Below are positions 33,642-43,189 of a stretch of 64,000 nucleotides of DNA, piece by piece; the stretch's first letter is position 1, and the number at the start of each line of letters is the position of its first letter. The translations under genes and the position numbers were made by a program. The notes below the pieces were generated by a model. That model saw only the letters and a program-made list of their open reading frames with translations. It searched no databases and had not been told where the DNA came from. Source of the DNA: Pedobacter psychrodurus (GTDB taxonomy: Bacteria; Bacteroidota; Bacteroidia; Sphingobacteriales; Sphingobacteriaceae); the NCBI RefSeq assembly GCF_004331735.1, contig NZ_SJSO01000007.1:1-64000 (forward strand). Direction: 5' to 3'.

Positions 33642-33703
33642 CAGTCCTGCTAACCGCTATAGTCCCGATGAAGAATCGGGAGCTGCCGCTTTTATCAGGT
33701 TTA
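33642..33703 (+). repeat. Dispersed cloverleaf-like element, copy 2
   Basis: CAGTCCTGCTAACCGCTATA starts it, the inner hairpin is CCCGAT-GAAGA-ATCGGG, and it ends TTTTATCAGGTTTA. It is the best-preserved copy and is nearly identical to the minus-strand copy at 779-840. It lies between mce and the 90-residue gene; short frames crossing it (33517-33754) are not genes. Confidence 0.7.
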
Positions 33704-33788
33704 TTTAAATTGGTCTGTGGTTCTTGGTTTAGCGCTAATCGCACAAAAAGCTGATCTTAAAATCCTTTAATCCCAAAAATCCTATTCT

Positions 33789-34061
33789 ATGTCATTAATT
33801 AGTATCATCAGCAAAGATTTCGATATACCAGATGATCTTTCCGAAAATCAATTGCGAGATGCAATGGTTGCTGCCTTTGCCTATTTGATAGATAACGATT
33901 TTCCTAAACTGATCCAGATTTTATATAAGGCAGATGTGGATCAATATAAATTAAAAGAACTGCTAGAAACCAAAGTAGGGCAAAGTTCAGCAGAAATAAT
34001 TGCTGATACTTACATCGCTAGGCAAATGGCCAAAATAGAAACATGGAAGAAATATAGTTAG
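33789..34061 (+). CDS. Small conserved hypothetical protein
   Basis: A 90-residue helical cytosolic protein (MSLISIISKDFDIPDDLSEN, DAMVAAFAYLIDNDFPKLIQ, LYKADVDQYKLKELLETKVG). I recognise no named family. The coding quality is good and the frame begins cleanly after a repeat. It ends about 60 bases before the pseudogene remnant. Confidence 0.55.
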   Translation: MSLISIISKDFDIPDDLSENQLRDAMVAAFAYLIDNDFPKLIQILYKADVDQYKLKELLETKVGQSSAEIIADTYIARQMAKIETWKKYS

Positions 34062-34123
34062 TTATAAGTCAGATTGATAGTTAATTAAGTCGCTTGATCT
34101 TGATGATTTTATATCTTTATTTA

Positions 34124-34341
34124 ATGAATTATCGCTTTCTCTTATTTCTACTTTTTCCAACTTTTGTATTTGCACAAAGAAACTCACCCTCAGAAATAAA
34201 AAGAGTGATCACTATTTCATATTAGAAGTATTTATTAATGCTAATAATTATATGAATACCGATCATTATGATTCCGCACAATTATGGCTGACTAAAATTT
34301 ATATCAAAGTCAGTTATTGTAAAACATTAAGTTGTCCTTGA
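34124..34341 (+). pseudogene. Frameshifted remnant of an exported sensor-kinase-like protein
   Basis: An ATG at 34124 opens a 33-codon frame with a signal peptide (MNYRFLLFLLFPTFVFAQ) that stops at 34225. In the next frame, starting near the A-run of AAATAAAAAGAG, translation continues as SDHYFILEVFINANNYMNTD then HYDSAQLWLTKIYIKVSY to a stop at 34341. One added or lost base joins the two. The combined sequence resembles the N-terminus of TPR-containing sensor kinases. Only this 70-codon start remains. A TATCTTTA box lies 4 bases before the ATG. Confidence 0.6.
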
Positions 34342-34429
34342 CTTTAAACGGAGGCATTTTTTTTGCCCCAATATTATAAATCTATTAAGAAATAAAGGCA
34401 TCCTGTCAATTTAAAATCACAGATTTGTG

Positions 34430-35062
34430 TTAAATTAAATTAAAAATTTTAGCATTTTTCAGCAGGAGCTGAGTGGTATTTGCATTCATTTTTTGCATTA
34501 AATTTTTTCGGTGTGTTTCTACCGTAAAGTGGCTAATAAATAATTTTTCTGCAATTTGAGGTCCATTTAATCCTTCGTGCAACAAATTGAGTACTTCTTT
34601 TTCCCTACGTGTTAAAATTGGAACACTCTTTATTGCCTGGTTTACTGTATTATATTGCTCTAATAGTTTTTGATTTGCCGCCTTGCTCAGAAATATTTTG
34701 TCATTCATCACTTCCCTAATGGCTAAAAGTAATTCATCGCGTTCCATGTTTTTTAAAAGATAACCATTGGCACCTTTAGATAAAAATTGGATAATGATGC
34801 CAGCTTCATTGGTAGAAGTTAGGCCAATAATCTTAGTGCTGTTGTTGTTTTTGCGAATGAGTTCGCACAACGCTAATCCATTCATGTCTGGTAAATTGAT
34901 GTCTAATAAGATAATATCAGGCAGCGCAGTTGTTAAGAACTCGATCGCATCTTTGGCAGTTTTACAAATCCCTAAAATGGTTAAATAGCTTTCGCTGTTT
35001 AACATGGTTGATATTCCATCGCCAACCAGGGGGTGGTCATCTATGATTAGGATAGAAATCAT
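34430..35062 (-). CDS. NarL/FixJ-family response regulator
   Basis: A 210-residue regulator. The receiver domain has acidic residues in LIIDDHPLVGDG, the phosphoacceptor Asp in PDIILLDINLPDMNG, and the conserved Lys in LLKNMERDE. The C-terminal LuxR-type helix-turn-helix is LTRREKEVLNLLHEGLNGPQ and IAEKLFISHFTVETHRKNL. It lies 42 bases after the kinase gene, its probable partner. Targets are unknown. Confidence 0.92.
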   Translation of the reverse strand: MISILIIDDHPLVGDGISTMLNSESYLTILGICKTAKDAIEFLTTALPDIILLDINLPDMNGLALCELIRKNNNSTKIIGLTSTNEAGIIIQFLSKGANGYLLKNMERDELLLAIREVMNDKIFLSKAANQKLLEQYNTVNQAIKSVPILTRREKEVLNLLHEGLNGPQIAEKLFISHFTVETHRKNLMQKMNANTTQLLLKNAKIFNLI

Positions 35063-35104
35063 TTAAATAATTCGATAAATGAGCATTTTTTTGGTGATGA
35101 CAAA

Positions 35105-37135
35105 TTACTGAATATTTATTAAAAAATCCATCAAAACTGTAGTGCCAACTCCATTCTCAGAATCTATTGATAATTTACCTTGAAGGTAATCTACACGGTT
35201 TTTTACAGATTGGAGCCCTGCGGTATTATTATTCTTTTTTAAATCAAACCCCCTGCCATTGTCTTCTACAGTTACGCTTAACCGTTCTGCTTCTCTATTA
35301 AATTGGATAATGACTATAGTTGCATTTGCATGTTTAATGATATTATTTAAAAGTTCTTGGATTATTCTAAACAACATCATTTCTGTTGACGGATTTAACC
35401 TTTCATCCATTCCGTAGGCTTGCATGGAGACATTTAATAATTTACCTGCATTTACACTGTTGCACAACTCTTGGATGGCAGGCACCAAACCAATTTTTAT
35501 CAAAACTTCAGGCATCATGTTATGCGCAATTCTTCTTACCTCTACAGAAGCTAGATCTACCAATTTGTAGCTCTTTTGAAATAATTCGTTACTTTCCAAG
35601 TACTTTTCTTCGTGCTTTAGGGTGCTTAACTGCATTTTAATGGTAGAAAAAAGGCCACCTAAACCATCATGTAAATCCTGAGCAATTCGGTTGCGTTCTG
35701 TTTCTTGTCCGTTTACCATAGATTGTAAAGAGACTACCTGTTGTTGCCTTTCTAAAAATTTTATTTGTTCTCCTTTTAATGCACTATCCTTGTCAGCAAT
35801 TACTCGTTTTTGTCGGCTAGACCTATACAGAAGCATCAATATAATTAATAAAGCTATGGCTGAAATAACGATGATGATTAATAATTTATTTCGCTGATTA
35901 GCAGCAAGTTCTTTTTCAATGTTAGATAGTTTCAATTGGGCAATTGTTTTTTCTTTTTTTTCGGTTTGGTAACCGTTTTCTAAAAAATTTAACTGCGCTA
36001 AGTTCTTTTCTGTATTAAGGCTATCTCTTAGGGTATAAGATGAGGATAAGGAACGGTAGGCACTATCACTCTTGTTTTGTTTGAATAAGATTTCACTCAA
36101 TAATTTTGAAGACGAAAGTACAACCTGCTGAATGGCGTCTTTTTTAGCGCCTTCATTTGCCTTTTTTAGGTAAGCAGCAGCTAAAGTGTAGTTATTTAAG
36201 TTGTAATATATTTCGCCTAATTTATTATTTGTTTCATGTGTTTGTGCCACATCTTTTAACTTTTGGGCCAAGGCTAATTTGGTTTTATAGAAACTGATGG
36301 CTTTAGGGATGTTCTTCAAATAAAACTCCTGGTACCTACCTTCCATTTCGTACAATACTAGGCGGTAATCGTCTTTTTCAAATTCGCTGAGTTGGTTGTC
36401 TTTCAGGTTTTTTTTAAGTGAATCTATATTTGATTTAACCAACGGCCCATTTTTCAGTTTATCAGCGAGCGTTAACTTTTCAGACCAGTACAGGTATTTC
36501 AAATACGGCTTTGCCTTATTTAGTAAAGGATAGCAAAGGTTCAAATATTCATTTGCTTTTTTAACTTGATTGAGCATGCTGTAATGGCTGCCAATATTTA
36601 CGTATACAATACATAATGAAGTTGCATCTGGCTTCATTTTCTCTAATATTACCCTAGATTTTAAATAGTAGTTGAGTGCTGTTGTATAATCGCCATTTTT
36701 ACTATATATGCCCGCAAGGTTATTTAAGGCAACCATTTTCGATCGATTTTTAATTGCAAAATCGGGTATGAACTCGGCATGTTCATTTAGCTCGCTAAAA
36801 CATTCAATTGCTTTTGCCCATTCGCTTCTTCGGAAATGATAATTACCCTTAGTTAGCAATACCTCACAAATCCCCCTATGAAATCCAATCTTTTTAGCTA
36901 AGATCTCAGTATTGTTTAGCAATAATAACCCCTCATCTGGCTTGCTTTCATGTAAAATTTGATAAGATGCCAGTTTACGCATGTTAATAATTCGGATAGT
37001 ATCGTGTTTGGCATTTTTGATCAACTCTTTTAAGCTGTCTGTATTGAGCTTTTGGCTAAAGGCGGAATTGATTGCCGCTAATGTGAAAAAGGTAAAGAGT
37101 GTAGCGTACTTAAAGAGCGAAGATAAACTGTTCAT
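35105..37135 (-). CDS. TPR-containing sensor histidine kinase (HisKA_3)
   Basis: A 676-residue kinase. A signal peptide (MNSLSSLFKYATLFTFFTLA then AINSAFSQ) precedes a tetratricopeptide-repeat sensor (about 30-395) such as NGDYTTALNYYLKSRVILEK. One transmembrane helix (LLIIIVISAIALLIILML, near 420) leads to a HisKA_3 domain with phosphoacceptor motif RNRIAQDLHDGLGGLFSTIK and a HATPase domain (LLNNIIKHANAT, DNGRGFDLKK). It pairs with the downstream NarL-type regulator. The periplasmic TPR domain suggests peptide or protein ligand sensing. Confidence 0.88.
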   Translation of the reverse strand: MNSLSSLFKYATLFTFFTLAAINSAFSQKLNTDSLKELIKNAKHDTIRIINMRKLASYQILHESKPDEGLLLLNNTEILAKKIGFHRGICEVLLTKGNYHFRRSEWAKAIECFSELNEHAEFIPDFAIKNRSKMVALNNLAGIYSKNGDYTTALNYYLKSRVILEKMKPDATSLCIVYVNIGSHYSMLNQVKKANEYLNLCYPLLNKAKPYLKYLYWSEKLTLADKLKNGPLVKSNIDSLKKNLKDNQLSEFEKDDYRLVLYEMEGRYQEFYLKNIPKAISFYKTKLALAQKLKDVAQTHETNNKLGEIYYNLNNYTLAAAYLKKANEGAKKDAIQQVVLSSSKLLSEILFKQNKSDSAYRSLSSSYTLRDSLNTEKNLAQLNFLENGYQTEKKEKTIAQLKLSNIEKELAANQRNKLLIIIVISAIALLIILMLLYRSSRQKRVIADKDSALKGEQIKFLERQQQVVSLQSMVNGQETERNRIAQDLHDGLGGLFSTIKMQLSTLKHEEKYLESNELFQKSYKLVDLASVEVRRIAHNMMPEVLIKIGLVPAIQELCNSVNAGKLLNVSMQAYGMDERLNPSTEMMLFRIIQELLNNIIKHANATIVIIQFNREAERLSVTVEDNGRGFDLKKNNNTAGLQSVKNRVDYLQGKLSIDSENGVGTTVLMDFLINIQ

Positions 37136-37294
37136 ATCGTGTAAATTATCTAAGCAAAGTAGGGATAAATTTTCATCTCACAAATACCGGAATTCAGGTA
37201 GTTTTTTATTGAAAAAATCCCAGTTTCAGGTGCTATAAAGTAGCGTTTATTATCCTCAGTTTTACATCACTAAAACACTTTAAATTAAAACGTT

Positions 37295-38425
37295 ATGAAA
37301 AAATTATTACTAATTGCGCTAACACTATTTGTAATGCAAGCCAATGCAGTTGTACACACCGTAAATAATGTAACTGGTGGTGGTGCACAATTTACTACCA
37401 TTAATGCAGCGATAGCTGCGGCTACTATGGGCGATACCATTTACGTTCATGGTAGCCCGATAGTTTATGCCGCATTTAATATTTTAGATAAAAAATTAAC
37501 CATTATTGGTCCGGGTTGGGCGCCTCAAAAAAATAACCCGGTACGTGCTATAATATTTAGTGCAACCATTAAAAACAGCGGTGCAACTAGTGCTGTTGCC
37601 ACATCAAACGGAACCGAACTACAGGGTCTTGTTTTTAATAACACAATTTCTTTTTCTGCCAATAGCATTAATGAAAGAGGTGTATCTAACATAAGATTAG
37701 ATAGGTGTGAGCTAAGAAACGGAATAGAATCAAGTGGTTACGATGCTAATAATTACATTATTGAAAATTGCTATATTTCTGGTTCTGTAGCAAGAATAAG
37801 CTTGAGTACTTCTAATAGTTATTCAAACTTTTTGTTTCAGAATAATATCTTCAGGATCGATGGATTTAATAATGGTTTTTTATCTGGTTTTTTAAACATC
37901 AGCAATTTCATTTTTAATCATAATTTATTCATGACCAATGCACCTGGTGCAGCAGGCTCTTTGGCAGTTAATAATGGCGTTGCAAAAACCCTTACATTTA
38001 GTAATAACATTTTCGTGAATATCAATTTAAACTCGGGTATAGAGTCTTGTACATTCAATAGTAACCTTACTTTTTATTCGAGCGTTCCAGCATTAACTGC
38101 TCCTTGGGCTGCAGGTAATGTGGCTAACAACATAGATGGTGGTGGCAATTTAAATAACGTTAATCCGCAAATGGCGGCACAAACTGCAGTAAATACTGGG
38201 GTAGATAATATCATTGCTGATTTTACAATTGCTGCTGGTCCTGCAAATAACGCAGGTAACGATGGTAAAGATTTAGGTTTGTTATTTGATGCTACAGGTA
38301 GTTTAAACTGGGTAAGTGCTCGTGGTGCTCGTTTGCCATTCATCTTTAGCATGAACATTACCAATCCAACGGTTTCGCCTGGTACTAACCTAAATGTAGA
38401 GGTTACCGCTAAGAAAAATAATTAG
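37295..38425 (+). CDS. Secreted right-handed beta-helix-like protein
   Basis: A 376-residue exported protein with a signal peptide (MKKLLLIALTLFVMQANA). The rest resembles a pectin-lyase-like parallel beta helix: INAAIAAATMGDTIYVHGSP, then repeated rungs rich in Asn and Ile such as IENCYISGSVAR, LFQNNIFRIDG and LTFSNNIFVNI. No lyase or hydrolase catalytic residues stand out. The C-terminus (ITNPTVSPGTNLNVEVTAKK) is not a recognised type IX signal. It precedes the giant repeat protein and may be co-transcribed with it. Confidence 0.65.
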   Translation: MKKLLLIALTLFVMQANAVVHTVNNVTGGGAQFTTINAAIAAATMGDTIYVHGSPIVYAAFNILDKKLTIIGPGWAPQKNNPVRAIIFSATIKNSGATSAVATSNGTELQGLVFNNTISFSANSINERGVSNIRLDRCELRNGIESSGYDANNYIIENCYISGSVARISLSTSNSYSNFLFQNNIFRIDGFNNGFLSGFLNISNFIFNHNLFMTNAPGAAGSLAVNNGVAKTLTFSNNIFVNINLNSGIESCTFNSNLTFYSSVPALTAPWAAGNVANNIDGGGNLNNVNPQMAAQTAVNTGVDNIIADFTIAAGPANNAGNDGKDLGLLFDATGSLNWVSARGARLPFIFSMNITNPTVSPGTNLNVEVTAKKNN

Positions 38426-38521
38426 ATTTTATAATAGGTTAATTGGTGTTAGTTAATGTTTATGGGGCTGCTTAAAACAGCCCTTAAACTAATTTCACCA
38501 CTAATCTTAACCTTATACATC

Positions 38522-41500
38522 ATGAGAAGAATTTTCCTCTTACTGCTGTTGTTATCTTCGTTTGTTGTTAACGCTCAAGTAATAAACAAAGCAGAGTATT
38601 TTATCGATACCGATCCTGGACAAGGTAATGGCGTCAATATTCCGATAGGTACCGATCCCAATACCATTAGTTTTGTAGCAACAATACCTACCACTAGCTT
38701 AACGGAAGGTTTTCATAACCTCAACATTCGTACAAGATTAGACAACGGTATTTGGAGCCATTATGAAAACAGGGTTTTTTACCTATCAAAGTTTGCTTTG
38801 GAAGCAAGTAATGTAAAAGCTGCAGAATATTTTATCGATGCAGATCCTGGTAATGGAAACGGAATAGTAATCCCTGTTGCAACTGTTGGTGCAACTACGA
38901 GTTTTATAGCCACTATACCAACAACTGGTCTAGCTAATGGCTTTCATAATTTAATTATACGCTCTAGAAACGAACTTGGGCAATGGGGTTTGGGAGAAAA
39001 TCGAGTTTTTTATACCTCATCAAGTGCTAATGCTGCAGATGTTACAGCTGCAGAGTTTTTTATAGATACCGATCCTGGAACAGGGAACGGCACGGCATTA
39101 AGTGTAGGTGCAAGTGGAGCAACGACAACTTTTACTGCTAGTATCGCTACAACTGGTTTAACCAATGGCTTCCATAACCTCAATATCAGAACTAAAAATA
39201 GTCAGGGTATTTGGGGTCATTACGAAAATCGAGTATTTTATGTTTCTAACCAAGGTTTGCCTGCGGCAGATATTACAGCAATGGAGTTTTTTATTGACGC
39301 CGATCCCGGTGTTGGTAATGGAACAGCTGTGGCGGTAACTACCGGAAGTATTGTAACTTTAATAGCAAATATTCCAACTACTGAACTAACTACAGGTAAA
39401 CATTTTCTGTTTTTAAGAGCCAAAAGTGCCGACGGTTGGGGAGGTTTCGAAAAACAAGAATTTACCATCGGCGCTGCGGTTGCACCAGCTAAACCAATAA
39501 TTGCAAGTGTAGATGCTAAAACAACTTCACCAGCATTAACTAATGTAAACAAACCTGTAATTAAAGGAACATCAGAGCCCAATGTAACCATAGAGGTATT
39601 TAATGGAATAACTTCATTAGGAATTGTAACCGCAGATGTAACAGGAAACTGGACTTTTACGCCCGCAACAGCATTGGCTGATGGAACTTTAAACATCACT
39701 ACAAAGGCCAAAAATGCTAGTAATTTAGAAAGTGTGGCAAGTGATGTATTTGTGGTAGTTATTGATACCCAAGCACCTGCAATAGCAACTATTGTAAGTA
39801 TTGATGCTAAAACAGCACCCAACTTTACCACAGCTCAAAACAAACCAATTGTGGTTGGCAAGGCCGAAGCTTCATCAACGGTTGAAGTATTTAATGGACT
39901 TACCAAATTAGGGGAAGTGCTAGCTGATGCTGCTGGCAATTATAGTTTTACACCACTTGTAGCTTTAGCAGATGGCAATTATGTAATTGCAGTTAGTGCA
40001 AAAGATGCCGCTGGGAATGTAAGCGCAAAAAGTGCAGGCTTTAGTTTTAACATTTTAACGCTTATCTCTGCTGCTGCGGTTATTGCAAGTGTAGATGGCA
40101 AGACCACCCAGAACTTTACAACAAATGTAAATAAACCCATCATTTCAGGAACGGCAACTGCTTTATTAACTATTGAATTTTTTAATGGCTCAACAAGTTT
40201 AGGTGCCATTGCAGCTAGTGCAGGTAGCACTTTTAGCTTTACGCCTATTACCGCATTGGCTGATGGAAATTATACGATAACAGCTAAAGCAAAAAACTCA
40301 GCTAATGTTTCTAGCGTTGCCAGTAATAGTTTCAGTTTTACTATTGATACACAAGCGCCAACAACACCGGTAATTGTAAGTATTGTAAATCAAACCAATC
40401 AGAATTTTGCAACTAATGTTAACCGACCAGTAATTACAGGAACTGGAGAGCCGGGATCGATAATAGAGCTATTTAATGGCGGTATAAGCTTGGGTTTTGC
40501 AACAGTAGATGCAACCGGAAAATTCACATTTACGCCAGCTACTTCATTGCCAGATGGCACTATTGCAATTACCACAAAAGCAAAAGATGCGGCAGGTAAT
40601 ACGAGCTCATCAAGTAACAGCTTTACATTTTCAGTTGATACAGTTGCGCCAAATGCGCCACTTATTGTGAACGTAGATAGCAAAAATACACTAAACTTTA
40701 TTACCACAAACAATAAACCAGTTATTACAGGAACTGCAGAACCAGGTACCACCATTGAAATATTTAATGGTACAACTAGCTTAGGCTTTGCAACGGTTGC
40801 CGCAAATGGCACTTATACTTTTACACCAACAACAGCATTGCCAGATGGTAGTTATGTGCTTACTTTAAAAACTAAAGATGCAGCTGGAAATGTAAGTGCA
40901 TCTAGCGTTAACTTCAATTTTACGATTGATGCTACAGCTCCAAGTGCACCAATAATCGCAAATGTTGATGGAAAATCGACACAGAATTTCTCAACCTCAA
41001 ATAACAAACCTGTAATTAATGTAACAGCAGAAAATTTATCGAGCGTTGAGTTATTTAATGGCACTACAAGTTTGATTATAGCTAATACTAATGCAACAGG
41101 TGCCTTTATATTCACACCATCATCGGCATTGCCTGATGGAAATTATGTGTTAACCGCTAGGGCTAGAGATGCAGCAGGAAATTTAAGCTTGACGAGCGCA
41201 AGTTTTAGTTTTAGGATTGATACTGCTGTTCCAATAGCACCAATTATTGCTAGTGTTGATGCTAAGACAACGCAGAATTTTACAACATCAAATAATAGGC
41301 CTATAGTTAACGGAACTGCTGAAAATTTGGCTACAATTGAATTATTTAATGGTATTACAAGTCTAGGTACAGCAATTGCTGATGCGAGTGGTAATTATAG
41401 TTTTACGCCATCATCGGCATTGCCAGATGGAAATTATGTATTAACTGCGAGAGCTAAAGATGCAGCTGAAAATGTAAGTGTTGGTAGCTTAAGTTTCAGT

Positions 41501-42091
41501 TTTGCAGTAGACAGTAAAGCACCCTCAATTTCTTTGATTGTTAGTGTGGATGGTAAGTCGGCCAGTCCGGCAAGCGGAACTAATAATAAGCCAATTTTAT
41601 TGGGCACGGCCGAAGCAGGAAGTACCATCACCATTTTTGCTAACAATGCCATAATTGGTATTGCCGCTGCAACGACTACTGGTAATTGGATATTTACACC
41701 CAATGCCGAACTAGCTATTGGAACCTACAATTTTGCCATAACCGCTAAAGATGCACTGGGAAATGAAAGTGCCAAAAGCATCGCATTTGTTTATGATTTA
41801 GTTCCAGTGGATAAAATCGTATCGGCCAATAATATTTTAACACCTAATGGCGATGGTAAAAATGACTTCTTGGTCATTAATAACCTTCAGTACTATCCAA
41901 AAAGCTTGGTGAGAATTTACGATAGGGCCGGAAGAATTTTATATACCGCCAATGCTTACAAAAATGATTGGGGAGGCGATTTGAACGGAACTTATTTAGC
42001 AGAAGGCACTTACTATTATATTGTTGATTTGGGGGAAGATTTTAAAGCATTCAAATCCTATATCACTATCATCAGAAAAAGCATTAGATAA
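38522..42091 (+). CDS. Giant secreted repeat protein with type B T9SS C-terminal domain
   Basis: A 1189-residue protein. After the signal peptide (MRRIFLLLLLLSSFVVNAQ) come four ~85-residue repeats starting AEYFIDTDPGQGNG or similar, then eight Ig-like repeats of ~90 residues (for example NKPVITGTAEPGTTIEIFNG, FTPTTALPDGSYVLTLKTKD). The C-terminus has the gliding-motility-associated type B sorting domain: ILTPNGDGKNDFLVINNLQ and LVRIYDRAGRILY. I start at ATG 38522; a frame opening at 38456 adds 22 residues before the signal peptide. It overlaps the PorP/SprF-like gene by one base. Confidence 0.88.
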   Translation: MRRIFLLLLLLSSFVVNAQVINKAEYFIDTDPGQGNGVNIPIGTDPNTISFVATIPTTSLTEGFHNLNIRTRLDNGIWSHYENRVFYLSKFALEASNVKAAEYFIDADPGNGNGIVIPVATVGATTSFIATIPTTGLANGFHNLIIRSRNELGQWGLGENRVFYTSSSANAADVTAAEFFIDTDPGTGNGTALSVGASGATTTFTASIATTGLTNGFHNLNIRTKNSQGIWGHYENRVFYVSNQGLPAADITAMEFFIDADPGVGNGTAVAVTTGSIVTLIANIPTTELTTGKHFLFLRAKSADGWGGFEKQEFTIGAAVAPAKPIIASVDAKTTSPALTNVNKPVIKGTSEPNVTIEVFNGITSLGIVTADVTGNWTFTPATALADGTLNITTKAKNASNLESVASDVFVVVIDTQAPAIATIVSIDAKTAPNFTTAQNKPIVVGKAEASSTVEVFNGLTKLGEVLADAAGNYSFTPLVALADGNYVIAVSAKDAAGNVSAKSAGFSFNILTLISAAAVIASVDGKTTQNFTTNVNKPIISGTATALLTIEFFNGSTSLGAIAASAGSTFSFTPITALADGNYTITAKAKNSANVSSVASNSFSFTIDTQAPTTPVIVSIVNQTNQNFATNVNRPVITGTGEPGSIIELFNGGISLGFATVDATGKFTFTPATSLPDGTIAITTKAKDAAGNTSSSSNSFTFSVDTVAPNAPLIVNVDSKNTLNFITTNNKPVITGTAEPGTTIEIFNGTTSLGFATVAANGTYTFTPTTALPDGSYVLTLKTKDAAGNVSASSVNFNFTIDATAPSAPIIANVDGKSTQNFSTSNNKPVINVTAENLSSVELFNGTTSLIIANTNATGAFIFTPSSALPDGNYVLTARARDAAGNLSLTSASFSFRIDTAVPIAPIIASVDAKTTQNFTTSNNRPIVNGTAENLATIELFNGITSLGTAIADASGNYSFTPSSALPDGNYVLTARAKDAAENVSVGSLSFSFAVDSKAPSISLIVSVDGKSASPASGTNNKPILLGTAEAGSTITIFANNAIIGIAAATTTGNWIFTPNAELAIGTYNFAITAKDALGNESAKSIAFVYDLVPVDKIVSANNILTPNGDGKNDFLVINNLQYYPKSLVRIYDRAGRILYTANAYKNDWGGDLNGTYLAEGTYYYIVDLGEDFKAFKSYITIIRKSIR

Positions 42092-42996
42092 TGGAAAAAC
42101 TAAATAAATATCACAAATGGAACAAAGTTGGCATAGTGATGCTGATTGTTTTGTTCAGCTTTAATAATGAAACTTTTGCGCAATTAAAACCCGCAAATGC
42201 TATTTATTATTTCAATGAGTACTTAGTAAATCCAGCAATAGCAGGGAAAGAAGCAAAGGTGGTAAAAGCATCACTCGGTTATAGGCAACAGCTCTCATCT
42301 TTTGCCGGAGCGCCACAAAATCAATTTTTGGCAGTAGATTATGGCTTTGATCAAAAATCTGGAGTTGGATTAAAGTTTAACAATGATAAAGCAGGTTTAT
42401 TGAGACAAACATCTGTTGCGCTAACCTATGCTTATCACTTGCCATTAAACGAAGAAGATAGGCTTAGCTTTGGTATATCTGGAACATTTACCAATAATAG
42501 ATTAAATGAAAGTTCATTAATTGGTGATAACAGTGATCCAGATGCGATGGATGTAAATCAGAGAAAGACTTATTTTGATAGTGATTTTGGGATAGTTTAT
42601 CACAATAAACTAATTACTGTTCAAGCAGTTTTCCCTAATATGATTGCCACCTTAAAAAATAATAGGGAAACAGAAGCAGATTATTCAACTTTCTTTACAG
42701 CGGTTAGTTATAAGTTTGAAACCGATTTGGGGCTTTTAGAACCGAAATTAACTTACCGTGGAATTAAAGGTTTTAAAAATGTATTGGATGTGGGTACCAA
42801 TTTTTTATTCAATTCTAATAATAAAAATCAATTCAACTTAATGGGATTTTATCACAGCTCTAAAAGTGCAACTGTAGGTTTTGGGATAACTTTTAATAGT
42901 AGATATAGTTTTACAGGCAGTTATTCTATAAATACAACACTGCTACAAAGTTACAGTAATGGAGATTTTGAGATAGGAATAGGTTTAAAGTTGTAA
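42091..42996 (+). CDS. PorP/SprF-family type IX secretion membrane protein
   Basis: A 301-residue outer-membrane protein: signal anchor (KVGIVMLIVLFSFNNETFAQ), then PANAIYYFNEYLVNPAIAGK, a hallmark of the PorP/SprF family, and SLGYRQQLSSFAGAPQNQFL. The rest is beta-rich and ends GDFEIGIGLKL. These proteins anchor or assist export of type B T9SS substrates. The gene starts on the last base of the giant substrate gene, which fits the usual substrate/PorP pairing. Confidence 0.9.
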   Translation: MEKLNKYHKWNKVGIVMLIVLFSFNNETFAQLKPANAIYYFNEYLVNPAIAGKEAKVVKASLGYRQQLSSFAGAPQNQFLAVDYGFDQKSGVGLKFNNDKAGLLRQTSVALTYAYHLPLNEEDRLSFGISGTFTNNRLNESSLIGDNSDPDAMDVNQRKTYFDSDFGIVYHNKLITVQAVFPNMIATLKNNRETEADYSTFFTAVSYKFETDLGLLEPKLTYRGIKGFKNVLDVGTNFLFNSNNKNQFNLMGFYHSSKSATVGFGITFNSRYSFTGSYSINTTLLQSYSNGDFEIGIGLKL

Positions 42997-43189
42997 TACT
43001 AAACTTTATAAATGAGTTGGGAGAATATCCCCATCTCAACTCATTATTTTCCACTAAAAATCATTTATAAATATAATCCAAAATCAATGTCAAAATTCCT
43101 AACTGTCTCCGCCCGATGAGGTGTAATTAGGGCTTTTAGTAGGCAATTTTGAGTGTCAAATTAAATTTAAACTTTTAAAAATCAAAAAC

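Noticed and set aside
33517..33754. Two opposed 75-codon frames after mce
   Set aside because: Both cross a copy of the dispersed cloverleaf-like element and share no protein features.
39238..41703. Long minus-strand frames (83-197 codons) opposite the giant repeat protein
   Set aside because: They mirror the codon pattern of the tandem Ig-like repeats; the plus-strand product has clear domains and a sorting signal.
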